In this document: one piece after another, positions 23,386 through 36,726 of the stretch
How the letters are laid out: every line of letters begins with the position of its first letter
How positions within the stretch are numbered: position 1 is the stretch's first letter
Assembly: GCA_963971425.1 (NCBI GenBank)
Contig: OZ020514.1
Coordinates: 20,867,406 to 20,931,405 of the forward strand
Source of the DNA: Bryoerythrophyllum caledonicum
Lineage: Eukaryota > Streptophyta > Bryopsida > Pottiales > Pottiaceae
Reading direction: 5' to 3'
DNA length: 64,000 nt
Notes under the pieces: generated by a model
Databases searched by the model: none
Seen by the model: the letters and a program-made list of their open reading frames with translations, nothing else
Told to the model about the DNA's origin: nothing
Position numbers and translations under genes: made by a program

Positions 23386-26300
23386 TTGACCAAGTCTAGG
23401 TGGATGGGGTCAAGGACAAAAACAACATTCAAGAGTGAGGTGCAGCTCCCATTGGAACGATCCATTGCAAACTTTGACCATTACGTGGGCAACCGCAGCT
23501 ACCAGGGCTTTGAGGAGGAGGAAGCCTTCTACATAGCCCCAAACAGCCCTTCCAACTGTGACCATCTCACACTTGAAGAATTTCAGCGAGGCATCCTACG
23601 ACATCTGGAGTGTCCAGACTCATATCATCCTAATCAAAGTCTTCCCCGACCTCCTCCAAGGTATCGGGAGACGTCTAGGATTACGGTCCAAGAACTCGAG
23701 TTGTACAACTCCCAAAGACTACATTTGGACTCTCCACCGGCAGATTCGGTGTCTGCATCTACACCTCAGTAGCAAAACCGTAGTGCCCCCAACACCACTG
23801 CCTATGACACCCGGACTCCTGTAGTGACTCGGGTACTGGCATTGGAACCTTGGAGCAGTGGTCTAGGCGATGATACTCTGGAGGCGCCAAAGTGCAGCCA
23901 ACACATGACTAGCTCTGAATCAGAGGACTGATCCCACGATAAAAGGGGGATAGTCCAGTGTTACTGAGGTAAGTTCCAAATCCAAAAATTCTGCAGTTGG
24001 GTTGAATGGAATGGAAATGTTGTTTGGATGAATGTCATCTATGGATGTTAAACAAATACAAGTAACTGAACGTAGACAATAACTGGACGTTAACAAAAAA
24101 TTTGGACAATTACTGGATATACCAGTAAAAACCCAAACAAAACTAAAACATGACCTGAATATGATCCTAGATATGTATCAGACATCAGATATTCACAAAA
24201 ATTAATATAAAAACATAAAAACCATAAATAGGGAAGAACAAACCACAAAAAAATGAATGTGTATGGTGGGAAGAAAAACAAGAGACGAAAACCTAAATCA
24301 TTTGAGAACAGTTAGGGCAGAATTGGGACCTAAGACTCAAACTTGAAGTTAGGTAAAAAGAAAGGATGTAGCTGGAAATCAGAATCCGGACATCCAGTGG
24401 GAAATGAACAAAAGAGGAAGTAGTGTCTGGACCAGTGTTATCCCAGGAAGAATGTTGGCAAAGAATATTTGAAGGCGAAACAAATGATCTAGAACCAAGA
24501 AAGGACCTAACCTGAATGACGTGCATGTACTACTGACTACTGGTATGAGTGGAGTGACCTGGGTGTAGAAACAGGACAGAGGCAAAGACGAGACCAAGTG
24601 TAGGTGACGAAGGCAGTACCGGAAGAGGTAACTGACTGGGGGACCACACATTGGAGTAATGGAGAAGCACACTACTGGAGTGATACAACAGAGAAGTCAT
24701 ACATACAGTGGCAGAACCTGCTACAGGATGGAGGGAGGCCATGAAGGTTTGGACATGGAGCTTGCAGCAAGATTCCAAGCACAGCAAGAGAGGAGACAAA
24801 TTCTACTGAGGATTCAAGAGCAAAAAGGAGAGGCAGAGGACACTATAGGGTACCGGAACCCAAACTCAGAGGAGAGTACGGCAAACCGGTGACATCCAGT
24901 AGACATGGAGGTGATTGGCGAGAATTCATCATAGGGGGCATATGAATTGCCCCCAAGAAGACCAGACGGACTCGGAGATCCAGGAGAGCTCTCGATCCGG
25001 ACAAGGCAAGACAATAGAGAAGCAGAGGGAGCACCAGAGATGAACTGGAGGGAGTTTGCAGTCCATGAAGGCATACTCCACCACCAATGGGAGCCGGTTC
25101 AGACGAATGTCAGCATGTTGGTCAATGATCCAAACCCAGAGGAGAGGATGGATCCCCGGACATGGGAAAGACCGCCAACCCCAAGGTATGAAGCTCAAAC
25201 TCCTGACAATCTCCGTGCTAGTTTGGATGAGATGAGCGAGAGGTTGGGACAGGGATACCTTCAGAGATATGGTCCAGAGATGGGACGTCCAGGACCAGAC
25301 CAGTACAGGGGCAATCAAGGATTACCACCAGTACGAAGGACACCAACAGTCCACTTCAAGGAGGAGGAGGACTTCGACCATGATCCAGAGTTCATTTCTG
25401 AACAAAGGCGCATGCTAGATGAGTTTAAGGCTCTACAGAGAGCGGAGAAGGAGGCAAGACGCCAAAGGACACAAGAAGGCCCAATACAACCGCATCGAAC
25501 AGAGTGGGGCTACCAGACAAGAGCTGGACCTGAACTTTCGGAAGCCATGAGGTTACTACAAGAGCGGACCCAACGGCAAGAGGCAGAGAAGACATGGTAG
25601 GATGAGCAACGACGCTTGGAGGACCAGAGGGCTGCAGACATTCAAAGGCGGAAGGACGAGGCCCGACAACAGACTTTCTAGTGGTGGGAAGCGTGGCAGA
25701 GTGCAGCGGAGCCATCAACGGCAGCACCACAACCGGACCCGTTGGGAAGATGGAGACATTTCCCAGAGACCAGCCCTACAGAGGGGTGGGAGACTCATCC
25801 CGACAACCAGGCCCGGAGGAATGGGGATACATGGAATGGCGGCCTTCTAGGACAATGGGAGCCACGCCAACGCCCAGACCCGACGGCAGGGGAGCAGGTC
25901 CAGGAGGTCCAGTCCATCCAACCGGAACATTACCAAGGGCACCAGAACCGGTGCATTACATCGAGCAGCCGTATGTGGGTCCGTATCCTACGGACTACCC
26001 ACCTCAGGTCACTACACCAGGGCCTAGATCAAGGGCTTCGGAGTTTGTACGTATAGGCCCACCTCCGGGTTTGGCTCCGAAACCAAGCTCTAGTTATCCA
26101 CCAGTGGTAGAGGACAGACTGCTGCCGCCTGGAGAGACCACCTACAAAAGACCCATCCGGACGTATCCTCCACCAGATTACTCAGTTGGACCCCAGCAAC
26201 AGCTCCCGTTTGGCAAACCGCAGCACCCCCGGCGGTAGTACCGAACAGAAAACCCCTAATGTAAACCAAGAACAAGGAGGGGAGTAATCTAGACGCTCAC

Positions 26301-27140
26301 ATACTCCAGTTCGAGAAGACATTGTGGCATAATGGAGAAACCGATGAACAAGTGATCATCAACTTGTTTGGGACCACGTTGGGAGACAAAGTTGGAGCCT
26401 GGTATGAGACATATCTAGAGAATCAATTGTACTGCTCATGGGCTGACATCAAGGGGGCATTCCGAAAACGCTACCGGAGCAAGACTACTGATGAAGCCGT
26501 GTATCGGGAACTGAAGTCCTTCGCACAGCAGGTGGGAGAAAAAGTCCAGGATTATTATGACCGGTTCATGACATTGATGAAATGTCTGCAGTGGGATCCA
26601 GGAGAGGGCTTCCGGATCACTACCTTCAGAGCGGGACTCTTGGAGTACATCAAGTTTACTACCAGCATTGCTCCAACCCGGACTTTGACAAAGTTGTTGG
26701 ATGCAGCACTTCGATGCGAGGAGAACTGTTTGGACCTGAATGGTAAAACAACAGGCATCAAGATCCAAAGAAACGACTCTAGTGTCAAGGGTGGATGCAC
26801 CACGAGCAAGGCAGCCACTCCAGAAGCGCCCAAGAAATTTTGCACCCGCTGCAAACGTGCAGGACATCTGGAGCCCAATTGCTGGTTCAATCCAGATAAT
26901 CCAAAGGACTGTCTCAAAAAAACACGGAGGGAGCATCAGTGAATGTAAATGAAGTCCGGATCTAGCCTCAATCGAACCAAGGCACACAACAAAATTCTTC
27001 CGGAAGCTACTCAAGACTGGTGTATTCGCTAGCTGGAGGTGGAGACTCCAATTATAATCGACCGGAGGTGTGCCACTTATGCGGTCAACCGGGACACCGG
27101 AGATACAATTGTCCGTGCAAGGAGTGGAAAGAGTTTCTAG
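23386..27140 (+). pseudogene. gag region of the LTR element
   Basis: The gag core lies around 26290-26700 (GDKVGAWYETYLENQ, SFAQQVGEKVQDYYDRF). Two CCHC zinc knuckles follow: FCTRCKRAGHLEPNC (about 26840) and CHLCGQPGHRRYNC (about 27070). The preceding part is Pro/Gln/Arg-rich. It would form the nucleocapsid-type protein. This copy is broken. Confidence 0.85.
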
Positions 27141-27779
27141 CCACGACAGCTAAGAGCAAGGCTCATCCTGCGCACTACGTGAGCAACGTGGAGATCCAAT
27201 TACTGGAGGAAGAAGATCCAGTTGCAGTAGCCAACTTTACGAGAGCTCAGCGTCTCAAGGCGGGGGTAGCAGCACCAGACAAGGAGGACCAAGCACCTGA
27301 ACCTCAGAGCGCGTGGACTCAGGCATATTGGAAAGAAGAAGAAATATTGAGAAATGCGATGATGGATACCATCAAGGAAATGCAAGAGGAGGAGCAGGCG
27401 GATCAAGGCACAACTTCTACTCAGCCTATTCTAGACCCAGACAAGGAAGTTGTACCTTCCTCTTCTGAAGACTGGTTGGATTTTCCAGACTCTGATGTCC
27501 TGGAAGGTCCAGTCCACCCCAAGGAGGCCACACGGAGCGAACCACCTAAGTCAGGAGGCCCATCAAATGTCATTCTAGGAGTTGGGCGGAAGATATTACG
27601 GAGTCCAGTGACGGTGACTCTCGGACAGCTACTACACATGGCCTCCAACCTCAATGAATTTATGAGGACTCACTTGTTCCCCTCTCCAGAACCACGGGCA
27701 ACTCCAGAGAAGAGTACCACGCCGACCATCGACCCCAATACCTCCAAGGTACCGAGTCGAGTCTCCAGTGATGCGGTAG

Positions 27780-28258
27780 ATGTAGACCGGAATTTACCGG
27801 TACTACGCGTACAAATTGGTACTGGCACTCTGGAAAATGTTCTGTTGGATGGAGGCTCTGGAGTTAATCTCATTACAGAAGAGGAGCGGAAGCGTTTGGG
27901 TCTCAGAGACCCACAATCTGCACCGTACAGATTATGTATGGCAGACCAAACGGTTGTGGAACCAGTGGGCCTTATACGGAATGTCAAGATTCACATTCAT
28001 GGTATTCCATACATGATTAGTCTTACGGTCATCAAGAACGAGGAGGTTAACGAAACTTACAGTATGTTGCTGGGAAGACCGTGGCTGATTGATGCCAAAG
28101 TCCAGCATGATTGGGGCAACAACCTTGTAACCATTCGTGGAGGTGGCACAGTAAAGACCTTTCCAGTCAACCAGCACACAGGCCCCAGACCTAAGCTGCC
28201 AGAGGTCATAGTCGCCTACAGCTTTGAAGTTGGGCTGACAGAAGAAGAGGAGACTTGA
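27780..28258 (+). pseudogene. Aspartic protease region of the LTR element
   Basis: LLDGGSGVNLI is the plant-type retropepsin active site, followed by LGRPWLIDAKVQHDWGN. It belongs to the gag-pol polyprotein. Confidence 0.85.
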
Positions 28259-28504
28259 TGGCTGGATACAGAACGAGATGTCTTGGTTGTTGGAACCATA
28301 ACCTTACCTAGTTTTGGTGTAGGTCCAGATTCGGACCCCGTACCAGATACTCCGCTAGTAGAAGAATCAGCGCCAGACGCACAGACTTCTGCAGAGGACT
28401 AGAAGAGTCCACATGCCACGTACCCGGAGCACTTCTATACATTCACGGAAAGTGACATCGATGTAGACAAAACTCCCGTGCAAATCAAGGTCCAAGACAT
28501 GTAG

Positions 28505-30010
28505 GTGGCGGCGTGGACACTTCCTAAGTCAGAACAACTGCGGAAGGTCAATGTGGGGACAAAAGAGGAACCACAGTATTTGCGGATAAATGCTGATCTG
28601 GACCCGCAATTGGCCGCACAAGCAGAGACACTACTTCGGGAGTATAAGGATGTCTTTGCATGGACATACAAGGATTTGAAGGGGATCCCTCCTTCAATCG
28701 CCCAACATCGGATTGAGTTGGAGAAAGACATACCTCCAGCCCATCAAGCCAGATACAGGATGAATCCAAACTACGCCAGCATTGCCAAGCGTGATCTGGA
28801 CAAGTTGCTCCAGGCTGGATTCATCGCACTAGTAGAGGATGCTACATGGCTATCACCCATAGTCATTGTGCCCAAGAAGAATGGGAAGTTACGCATATGC
28901 ATAGACTTCCGGAAGCTGAATGCAGCAACCAAAAAAGATCCGTATCCATCACATTTTACAGAGGAAGTTCTGGATACTATGGCGGGTCATGAGATGTACT
29001 CGTTTCTGGACGGATACTTTGGATATCATCAGATCCAAATTGCCCCGAAGGATCGATATAAGACAACCTTTGTTACAGACTCGGGAGCTTTCGTCTGGAT
29101 AGTCATGCCATTTGGACTCAAGAACGCTCCGCCTACATACCAGAGGGCAGTGAACAAAGCATTTCGGGAGTATATTGATGACTTCATGAAGCTGTTTCTA
29201 GACAACTTCAGCGTCTACAGTGATATATTCACTCATCTGAAGAAGCTTTGGTTGTGCTTCATCAAGTGTCGGGAGTACGGCATTAGTCTGAACCCGGAGA
29301 AATGTGCACTCCTGGTGTACTCTGGAATTATATTAGGCCACGTCGTGTCAAGAGAAGGCAAATTTCCAGATCCGAAGAAGATTGAGGTCATTGCCAACAT
29401 GTCAAGACCGACAAAACCTAGAGACGTCCAGGTGTTTAACGGCTTTGCCCAGTTCAATAGGTGCTATATCCGGTCCTATGCACACATCATGGAACCCAGT
29501 ACCAAGCTTGTGCGCCAAACTGAAGAGTTCATTTGAATTTATCAATGCGAGAAGGCTTGGCTGGACATTAAGGAGAGGTACCAGAATGCCCCGATTCTCA
29601 TTGTACCACATTGGGATCTGGAGTTCCACATACATACAGATGCCTCCAACATTGCCGTGGGTGTCATGCTGGCCTAGAATCCTACTAGGAAATGTGACCA
29701 GCCAATCTCCTATGCTTCTCGACTATTGAATTCAGCTGAGAAGAACTACACCACAACCGAACGGGAAGCACTGGCGATGGTGTATGCTCTCAGTAAGTAC
29801 CGACACTACTTATTGGGCAACAAAATTGTTTTTTATGTTGACCACATGGCTTTAGTGTACCTGGTCAATAAACCACAGGTGTCCGAGCGAATCGCACGGT
29901 GGCTCTTACTTTTCCAGGAGTACAATTTCACTGTGGTTTATAAACCAGGCAAGACCCATGGGATCGCGGATGCGTTGTCTAGATTACCCAATGGTGAACC
30001 TCCAACCGGA
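28505..30010 (+). pseudogene. Reverse transcriptase and RNase H of the LTR element
   Basis: RT landmarks: SPIVIVPKKNGKLRICIDFR, MPFGLKNAPPTYQR and FLDNFSVYSD at the catalytic box. RNase H: HTDASNIAVGVMLA, TEREALAMVYALSKYRHYL and YKPGKTHGIADALSR. The frames are interrupted in this copy. Confidence 0.9.
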
Positions 30011-30239
30011 GTGGAAGATCAAACTGGAGATGCGGGTCTGTTCTATGTAAACCCAAAGTGGTTACAAGATGTGACAGCCTACCTCCGCACTGGACATTTG
30101 CGACCCGAATTGATTAAAGACGAACAATGGAAGCTCATCCTCAAATCCCTTCCCTTCATGCTCATCTCTGGAGTGTTGCACAACAGGGGGCAGGATCTGG
30201 TTATCCGTCGGGTACTCGACCCTCGTCAAGCCGAACTGG

Positions 30240-31320
30240 TGATGCGGGAATTACACATGGGGATTGGAGGCCGCCATTTTTCGCAAGACATTATAGCACG
30301 AAAAATTCTGGATGCTGGATACTGGTGGCCAGCCATACACAGAGACGTATTGGAGTATCATCGGGCCTGTGACAAATGTCAACGGGTGCAAGGGATGACC
30401 ACCACGGGACTTGCTCAACTTGTTACAAGCATGCCCGCAGAACCCTTCATAAAGTGGGGACTGGACTTTATTGGGCCAATTAAACCCATGGCGTCCAGAT
30501 CAGGGTGCCAATACATTCTGGTGGCAACCGATTACGCTACCAAGTAGGTCGAGGCTCGGGCCTTGAAAACGAATTCTACTACTGTCACTGCAAGATTTCT
30601 GTATGAACAGATATTGATCAGGTACGGGTGTCCTTTGACATTTGTCAACGACCAAGGCTCCCACTTTATCAATGAAGCAATCAAGTATCTGGTGGACCAT
30701 TTTCTACTCCAGCACCGAACTTCTACAACATACTATCCACAAGGAAATGGTCAAGCGGAATCTACCAACAAGGTGATTGGCCATCTCCTCACAAAGTTGG
30801 TGAATGAGAAGCGCACGGACTGGGATGAACATCTCCATACCGTGTTGTTTTCCTACAGAACAGCATACAAAGTGTCAACTGGACATACACCATTCTAGTT
30901 GGTATATGGCTTACATCCAATGATGCCCACAGAGTACATGATCCTGACCCGGACATCGGAAGGATCTCTGGACTATACAGCTATACGGGTTTTGGCAGCT
31001 CGGATCGCCGATCTAGAACAGGTGGACACTTACCGAACGGTGGCCCAGGAGCAGGTTGGCAAACAGCAGTGGGACCGAGCGCTTTGGAGTCAGCAACATT
31101 ACAAGCAGAAGGACTCCAGATTGAAAATCACGTTTTATGGTACCCAAAGGACCATAAGGAGCACACCGATAAATTCAAGAGCCAGTGATTTGGACCTTAC
31201 CGGATCCAATACAGGTTACCGAACAACACAACTCTTCTAGTGAAGGTGGACAACTTTGAGCCAAATCCAATTTTGGTCAACATCAACAAGCTCAAGCCCT
31301 ATCGGTTCTATGAGACCAAC
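30240..31320 (+). pseudogene. Integrase region of the LTR element
   Basis: An HHCC finger (HLGIG-like HMGIGGRHF, then CDKCQR) is followed by a DDE core: WGLDFIGPIKP, FVNDQGSHFINEA and YPQGNGQAEST. A C-terminal part ends near NINKLKPYRFYE. No chromodomain was recognised. Confidence 0.85.
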
Positions 31321-31459
31321 TAGGCGCTTCCAGTCATTTTAGATGAGTCAATCAAGGGATGGATTGAGCAGCAAAAGGGGGATAGTGGTCCTAAAGACCA
31401 AGTTCAAAAGACTCCGACTTCCCAAGGAAGTCCAGATACTACGAGAGTTACAACAAACC

Positions 31460-34400
31460 AGATGGTGCGAATAGCTCAGACAGTCCAAACGGAGTGGCTT
31501 GGAAGGGGTGGTTCAGATGATCTAATGTCATCAGGTCAAAGGGGTTCAGACAATTGGGAGTTGCCTGAAAATAGTTGTTCAGAGAAGGCAAAATTGTCTG
31601 AACAGGGTGGTGGAAACGATAAGATGAACCAGGAGGGACTAGGATGTCTGGAGTTTGCGGAAGCAGAGTCTGAAGAGGACTTGGGAAACACAGGAAACCC
31701 GGGCGAGTACCAAAAAGTGGTACTAAGGAATCACGGCAATTGGAAAAGTCCAGTGTTTACTTCAACACTGACAAAAAACAATCAGCAGGGTACTAGTCAA
31801 CTGGAGTTGGAGAACCCTAAATTAGGGAGTTACGTGGGAGAAGAGTGCAAGTCCAGCCACAACCAGAAGTAGCAAGAGGAGAAAGAATGGAGAGGAGAAG
31901 TGGAGGAGAAAGGTTGGGGATTAATATTGGGCTGCAACACGATGGAAGTGGTGGAGAAAGAGGATGGACAGGGAAGCAAAAAAAGGTCCTGACCGAACAG
32001 AAACATAACTACTAAGGTACAATCCCTTTGTATGATGAATTGTTCACCCCAATTAGTTGAAGATAGTAGAGAAACGCAAGTTCCATCGATAGTGGAGGAA
32101 ATGTGCTCACAAGACCAGAAGATGTCCAGATCGGATGAACACTGGAGGATGATAGAAAGTTCATCCCCATTGGATGAAGAATTTTTGTTCCCACTAAATA
32201 TACCTAACATGGAAGAAGACGAGGAACAGAAGCTAATTTCATCCGAAAGGGATGGAAATTGGTGGACAATACCAGTCACTGGAAATGGTGAGTCCGTACA
32301 AAAAACATCCAAAACAAATGATGACTGGAGGACAAAGCATGCGTTTTCTGAAGCGGAAAAAATTTTATGGGTGGAACAATTTTCATCCATCCAGGATGAA
32401 GACCCGACGCAGTACTGCGGATTAAGGACACAGAGAGTAGAACGGGCGCACAAGGAAAGGGCCCAAGTGCTGGGAATAAGATGGATTGGCGAGAAGGGAG
32501 AACACATTGAGGGAACGGCGGGAGCTACTAGGGTTTTAGCGGCAGAAGAGGTTCCAAGGACCCTAGCGACTACAACAGCGGAAAGGGTTACACGAAAGCG
32601 CGCAACGGAAGGGTCACAGGAGAGCACAACTAAGCAAATTTTGCAAGAGAGAGCAGCAATAGGAGATACACGGGAGCGAGCAGCTGCAGTTTGGCAAAGA
32701 GGAGCACCGTCCAGATCTCTGGAACCCGGACAACCCATTCTAGTAACCATACCTCTAGAGACCAACCCCGACATACTCACGCGTGATCCAGGATGTTCAA
32801 CGCCATATCGAGTCCAGCCTACAGAGTCTGCGACATTTCTGATGACTCCTCCGAGGAGAGGAGCACCTCCCGAACTAACTGTACTTCCAGGAGAAGATCC
32901 AGAGCATCAGGTACTTTCGTTACCAACCGGACCCCCTGATGAGATACCTCGAGCTGTAGGGATGTCCAGCCTTGTTGCGTTACAAGAAAACTTGGCATCT
33001 AGGAGCACGGGACCTCGGGAAAGTATTCTTAGAGTATCAAACACTGGAGACCAAGTTCCAGTCCAGCGAAAAGTCACTCAGCAGGATGCCTGAGTCCCCA
33101 GACGGATGCATATCCCTCGACAGGTAAACCGCAGATTGAACCTCCAGTTTTTACCTTTACGATTCTGGAAGAATTGGTAGGATATTGAGGATGATGCTTG
33201 GGCTGGATCGGTGGGACTTGGTGCGTTCTATGAGTACACATGGTCTCCACCTCGGGAGGAGTTGGTGCGGGATTGTGTGGAAGGCTTCATCAACGAGAGA
33301 CCCGAGATACTAACTCCACAGTCACCAATACGGGCAGTGGTCAGGGGCATCCCAGTCAACATTACTTATCAAGTGGTTCAGGAGGCCCTGGGTTTGGAAG
33401 GCACTCAGACATTAATTGTTTCCAGGAGCGCCAAGGATACACACCGACTGTATCAGAAACGTTTCATGCTCACATCCAAGCATTTTTCTACTGATGGTGT
33501 CCTTATAGCAGGATTTTCAGAGTTATACTAGACTTGCATCCAAGCCTTGGTGGAGGTACTGTGTGTGAAGAAACGGTCTTCACACACCAGTAATGACCTC
33601 ATGGCTCATCTGTACACTACGGTGGAGTCTAAGGGTGGTAACCACGGCTGGACACCACTAGTGATCTCTGGACTACGGCGGATGTTAACCCGAGTATATC
33701 TCGGGGGGATGTTTGAGATTCCAAGTGCGGCGTTGATCAACGCTTTACTCAGGGACTGGTTCCCACATGACGAGGAGTACAGTGACGCAGATGTCCAGGT
33801 TGGCCACGAGAACCCATTACCTGGCGCACCCTTGGATTTGCATAAGAGTGATGGCTCTCGAGGACGCACCGTGGGAAACCCAATTCCTCTCACACCATCT
33901 CCAGAAGGACCACCTCCTCCAACGACTACACCTCCAGGCAGAAGGTCTTTCAGGAACCAATCCAGGAAGAGGAGTCCCCCACGGAACCCCATCCAAACTG
34001 GAAAGAAGACCAGACATGTTGAGCCTATAGGGACCCCCGAGACACTTGCAGACAATACGGCAGAGGAACTGGATTCTTAAAACTTCAACAGATAGAGCAA
34101 GGTGTAGTCACCTCCAGTCAGAGACAACCTTCACCAGCAGCTCCCACGATGGGAGTGGAATTTTCCAACCCATTACCCAGAGTACCGAAGAGGTTGAAGA
34201 GACTAGTCCAGACCCATCTAGAAACAGACGAGGAGTCTCCACCACAATGCACACCGGGCACTTTTGAGGTTCCACAACAGCAACCACGTATCGTACCAAA
34301 GAAGGCAATTCTTGAGGAGTTACCCTCCGTTCAGGACCCCCAGTCAACGAGCCAATCCTCCGAGGTTCTTCCCACAACTATGGCGTTGGAACAGACGATT

Positions 34401-35800
34401 ACCTAGGTCCAACAGCAGTCACGAGAAGTTGCAACAGGATTTCAAGAGGTACTACGGTATTTGGACCTTAGTACCAAGACGCTATCCAGAACACAGGAAC
34501 TCCACGGCTAGTTGGAACGAACGCAGCGAACTCGAATCCAACTACTCGAGGATCAGGCTTAACTCCAGGGAACAATTCAAGCACTCCAGATTCAACTGCA
34601 GATCACTTCTCAGACCTTGGTGGACAAAGGAAAGGAGCTCGACACCGCGAGATTGGAGATGTCCAGATTTGACCCCGCAATTGTTGCAGCAGATCATGTC
34701 AAGAGGGTGGAACTGGAGACTCAAATGAGTGCTCGACTTCGAGCATTTGACCAGTTGGTGGTGGATAACCATCAACTTCTTCGTTGACTGGAGTTAGTGG
34801 AGGGGCGTCAGACGATCTCGAGCCGTGGGATAACCAAGCCTCTCCTTGCTGCTTCACGACGACAATTGCTCGGTGAGGTGGGTGCTTACCAGGCAGATCT
34901 AGATCGTTTGAACAAGTATCTCCTCAAGTTTGTGGATGCTTACCCGGAGTTTGTTTACTACTCTGATGAGGAGTTGGACGACCCTCCAGAGAAGGAGACC
35001 AATCCAACTCCAGAGGGTGGTACATCTGGAAGTGTTCAAGACACTTCGGCACTTGCCTCCGACACTGAGACTGGATGGCAGGCAACTCCCCAATCCAAGG
35101 CACCTGCTGCCAGGACGGTGACCCTTCCTTGGGACCGGACGATTCCTCCCCCAACTCCAGATTTTCAGCCTCAGACTACTCCATTCTAAGGAGCAGCTTA
35201 TCCTTTCCAGGGTGGCTCTAGTTCAGGACCCATACAGGGTCAGGCGGGGATTTTTTCACGATCTCCAGACGTTCAAGGCGGTAGAGGACCACCAGGGTTC
35301 CACATGGCTACTATGGAGCATTACGCTCGAGCAGAAGGCTATGGAGGTCCATACCCTTATCCACCTCCGGGGCACTATCCGTTTAGTGGAGTATCTGGAC
35401 AGTATGGTATGGGTTCTATTACAGGCGGACATGCACCGCAGTATGAGCAATATTATCCGATGGCTCCTCCAGTCACTTTCCCAGGGCCAATCCAGACGCC
35501 TATTTCACCTCCAAGAGTGGAATTGACGAAGACACTCGACCCAAAGACAGTTTCAGGACCCGAGGGCCGAATCAATCAAGCTGAAGGCGACGGTATCCAG
35601 TTCTGGACATGATTTGCAAGCAGTGACAAGTTCAGAGCCAGGAGTCCATTTGTCAAGCACTGAAGATCTTTCCCGTGAGGTAGTTCTTCCTTCAAGTGGC
35701 TAGAGATGTCCACTAGAGCTTTAGAGGTGACTTTATACTCTGGATGTTAGTACCAATATTTTTGTGTCTAGAGTTACGTTTCTCTCCAGCAGCACATGAA
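31460..35800 (+). pseudogene. Additional 3' coding-like region of the LTR element
   Basis: About 4.3 kb of plus-strand frames follow integrase. One stretch (33190-33760) resembles a plant-mobile-domain/aminotransferase-like segment (LVRDCVEGFINERPEIL, VRGIPVNITYQVV, GGMFEIPSAALINALL). It is flanked by Glu/Arg- and Pro-rich sequence. No envelope-type signal peptide or membrane anchor was recognised. The function is unknown. Confidence 0.6.
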
Positions 35801-35820
35801 CATCTGAGGGCAGATGTTGT

Positions 35821-35835
35821 TCAAAAGGGGGATAA
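35821..35835 (+). other. Polypurine tract of the LTR element
   Basis: TCAAAAGGGGGATAA immediately upstream of the 3' LTR, the expected plus-strand primer position. Confidence 0.8.
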
Positions 35836-36696
35836 TGTTAACCGGAGATTAAGGCTTATTATAAGGTCCCGGTAGTAAGTTTTTGAAGTTACTAAGTAGT
35901 TATGGTTAAAAAGTAAACCAGTGGATGAAACTGTCATGAATGATAGTGGATGAACTGTCTATACTTTGGATGAAACTGTCCGGACTTGGATGTCATCCAT
36001 CCGGACATCTTTCATCCATTAGGGTAGATTAGGGTTTGGAGGGGGTAGAGAGCCGCCCTCTTGGATTTGGAGGCTCATTCTCTTCTCTTCTCTGGGTATG
36101 TGTGTGTGGAGCTCAAGGGGTGTTAGAGCTAGAGTATAGAAGTGTGGTTAGGGAGTTAGGATCTGAAGCTAATGTGCGGATTTGTAGTTGTAGTGAGTAC
36201 GGGAGAGGTTTGTGAAGGCTTGAGGAAGAAAAACATGAATTGGATACTACTTCTTATGTGTTTGTGTTAGTGTTGTGAATGTGTGAGTAGATCTTTTTGT
36301 TAGAAGAGTATTTGGATGCAACTTGGTTGTGGGTATTGTAGATCTGGCCAAAATACACTAGATCTGGTATGGATCTAGCTCGATCTACAAAACCCTGACC
36401 AAATCTAATGTGTTAGAGTTAGAAACAAGTCTGGATTTGTTGTGGGTATGTTTTGATTTGCTGTAATTGAGTGCGGAAACTTCAGATCTGTGTGTTAAAC
36501 GTAAGAAAAACCACAGAAACAAAGTCCCAACGAACCCTGAATTCAGATTTAGATTCAGATCTAGGTCGATTCTAAGGTTTAAGACTCAGTAAAAGTCCTA
36601 TTTCAGACTTTTGTCTACTGTCCTGAAATGTCAGTTTGATGGAGCGTAGAAAAGATTGTCTTTCACCTAATCTTTGGATGAAATCCCCCTTTAACA
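35836..36696 (+). repeat. 3' LTR
   Basis: Same termini as the 5' LTR, preceded by the purine tract and followed by the second GCGAC. Confidence 0.95.
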
Positions 36697-36726
36697 GCGA
36701 CATCCAAATGGGAAACTGTGGAATCA

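Larger units (their letters stand above)
21575..36696 (+). mobile_element. Ty3/gypsy LTR retrotransposon, broken fossil copy
   Basis: Both LTRs (886 and 861 bp, TGTTAACC...TTTAACA) and a 5-bp target duplication (GCGAC) are present. Order inside: primer site, leader with tandem repeats, gag with two zinc knuckles, DGGSG protease, reverse transcriptase, RNase H, integrase, then about 4.3 kb of additional 3' coding-like sequence. Protease before RT and integrase after RNase H is the Ty3/gypsy order, and the DGGSG motif is typical of Athila/Tat-type plant elements. The LTRs differ at about 30 positions plus one 25-bp indel (about 3.5% by eye), so it is fairly young. Internal frames are broken in roughly ten places, so it is not autonomous now. 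It lies in the 3' end of the RING-type gene. Confidence 0.95.
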
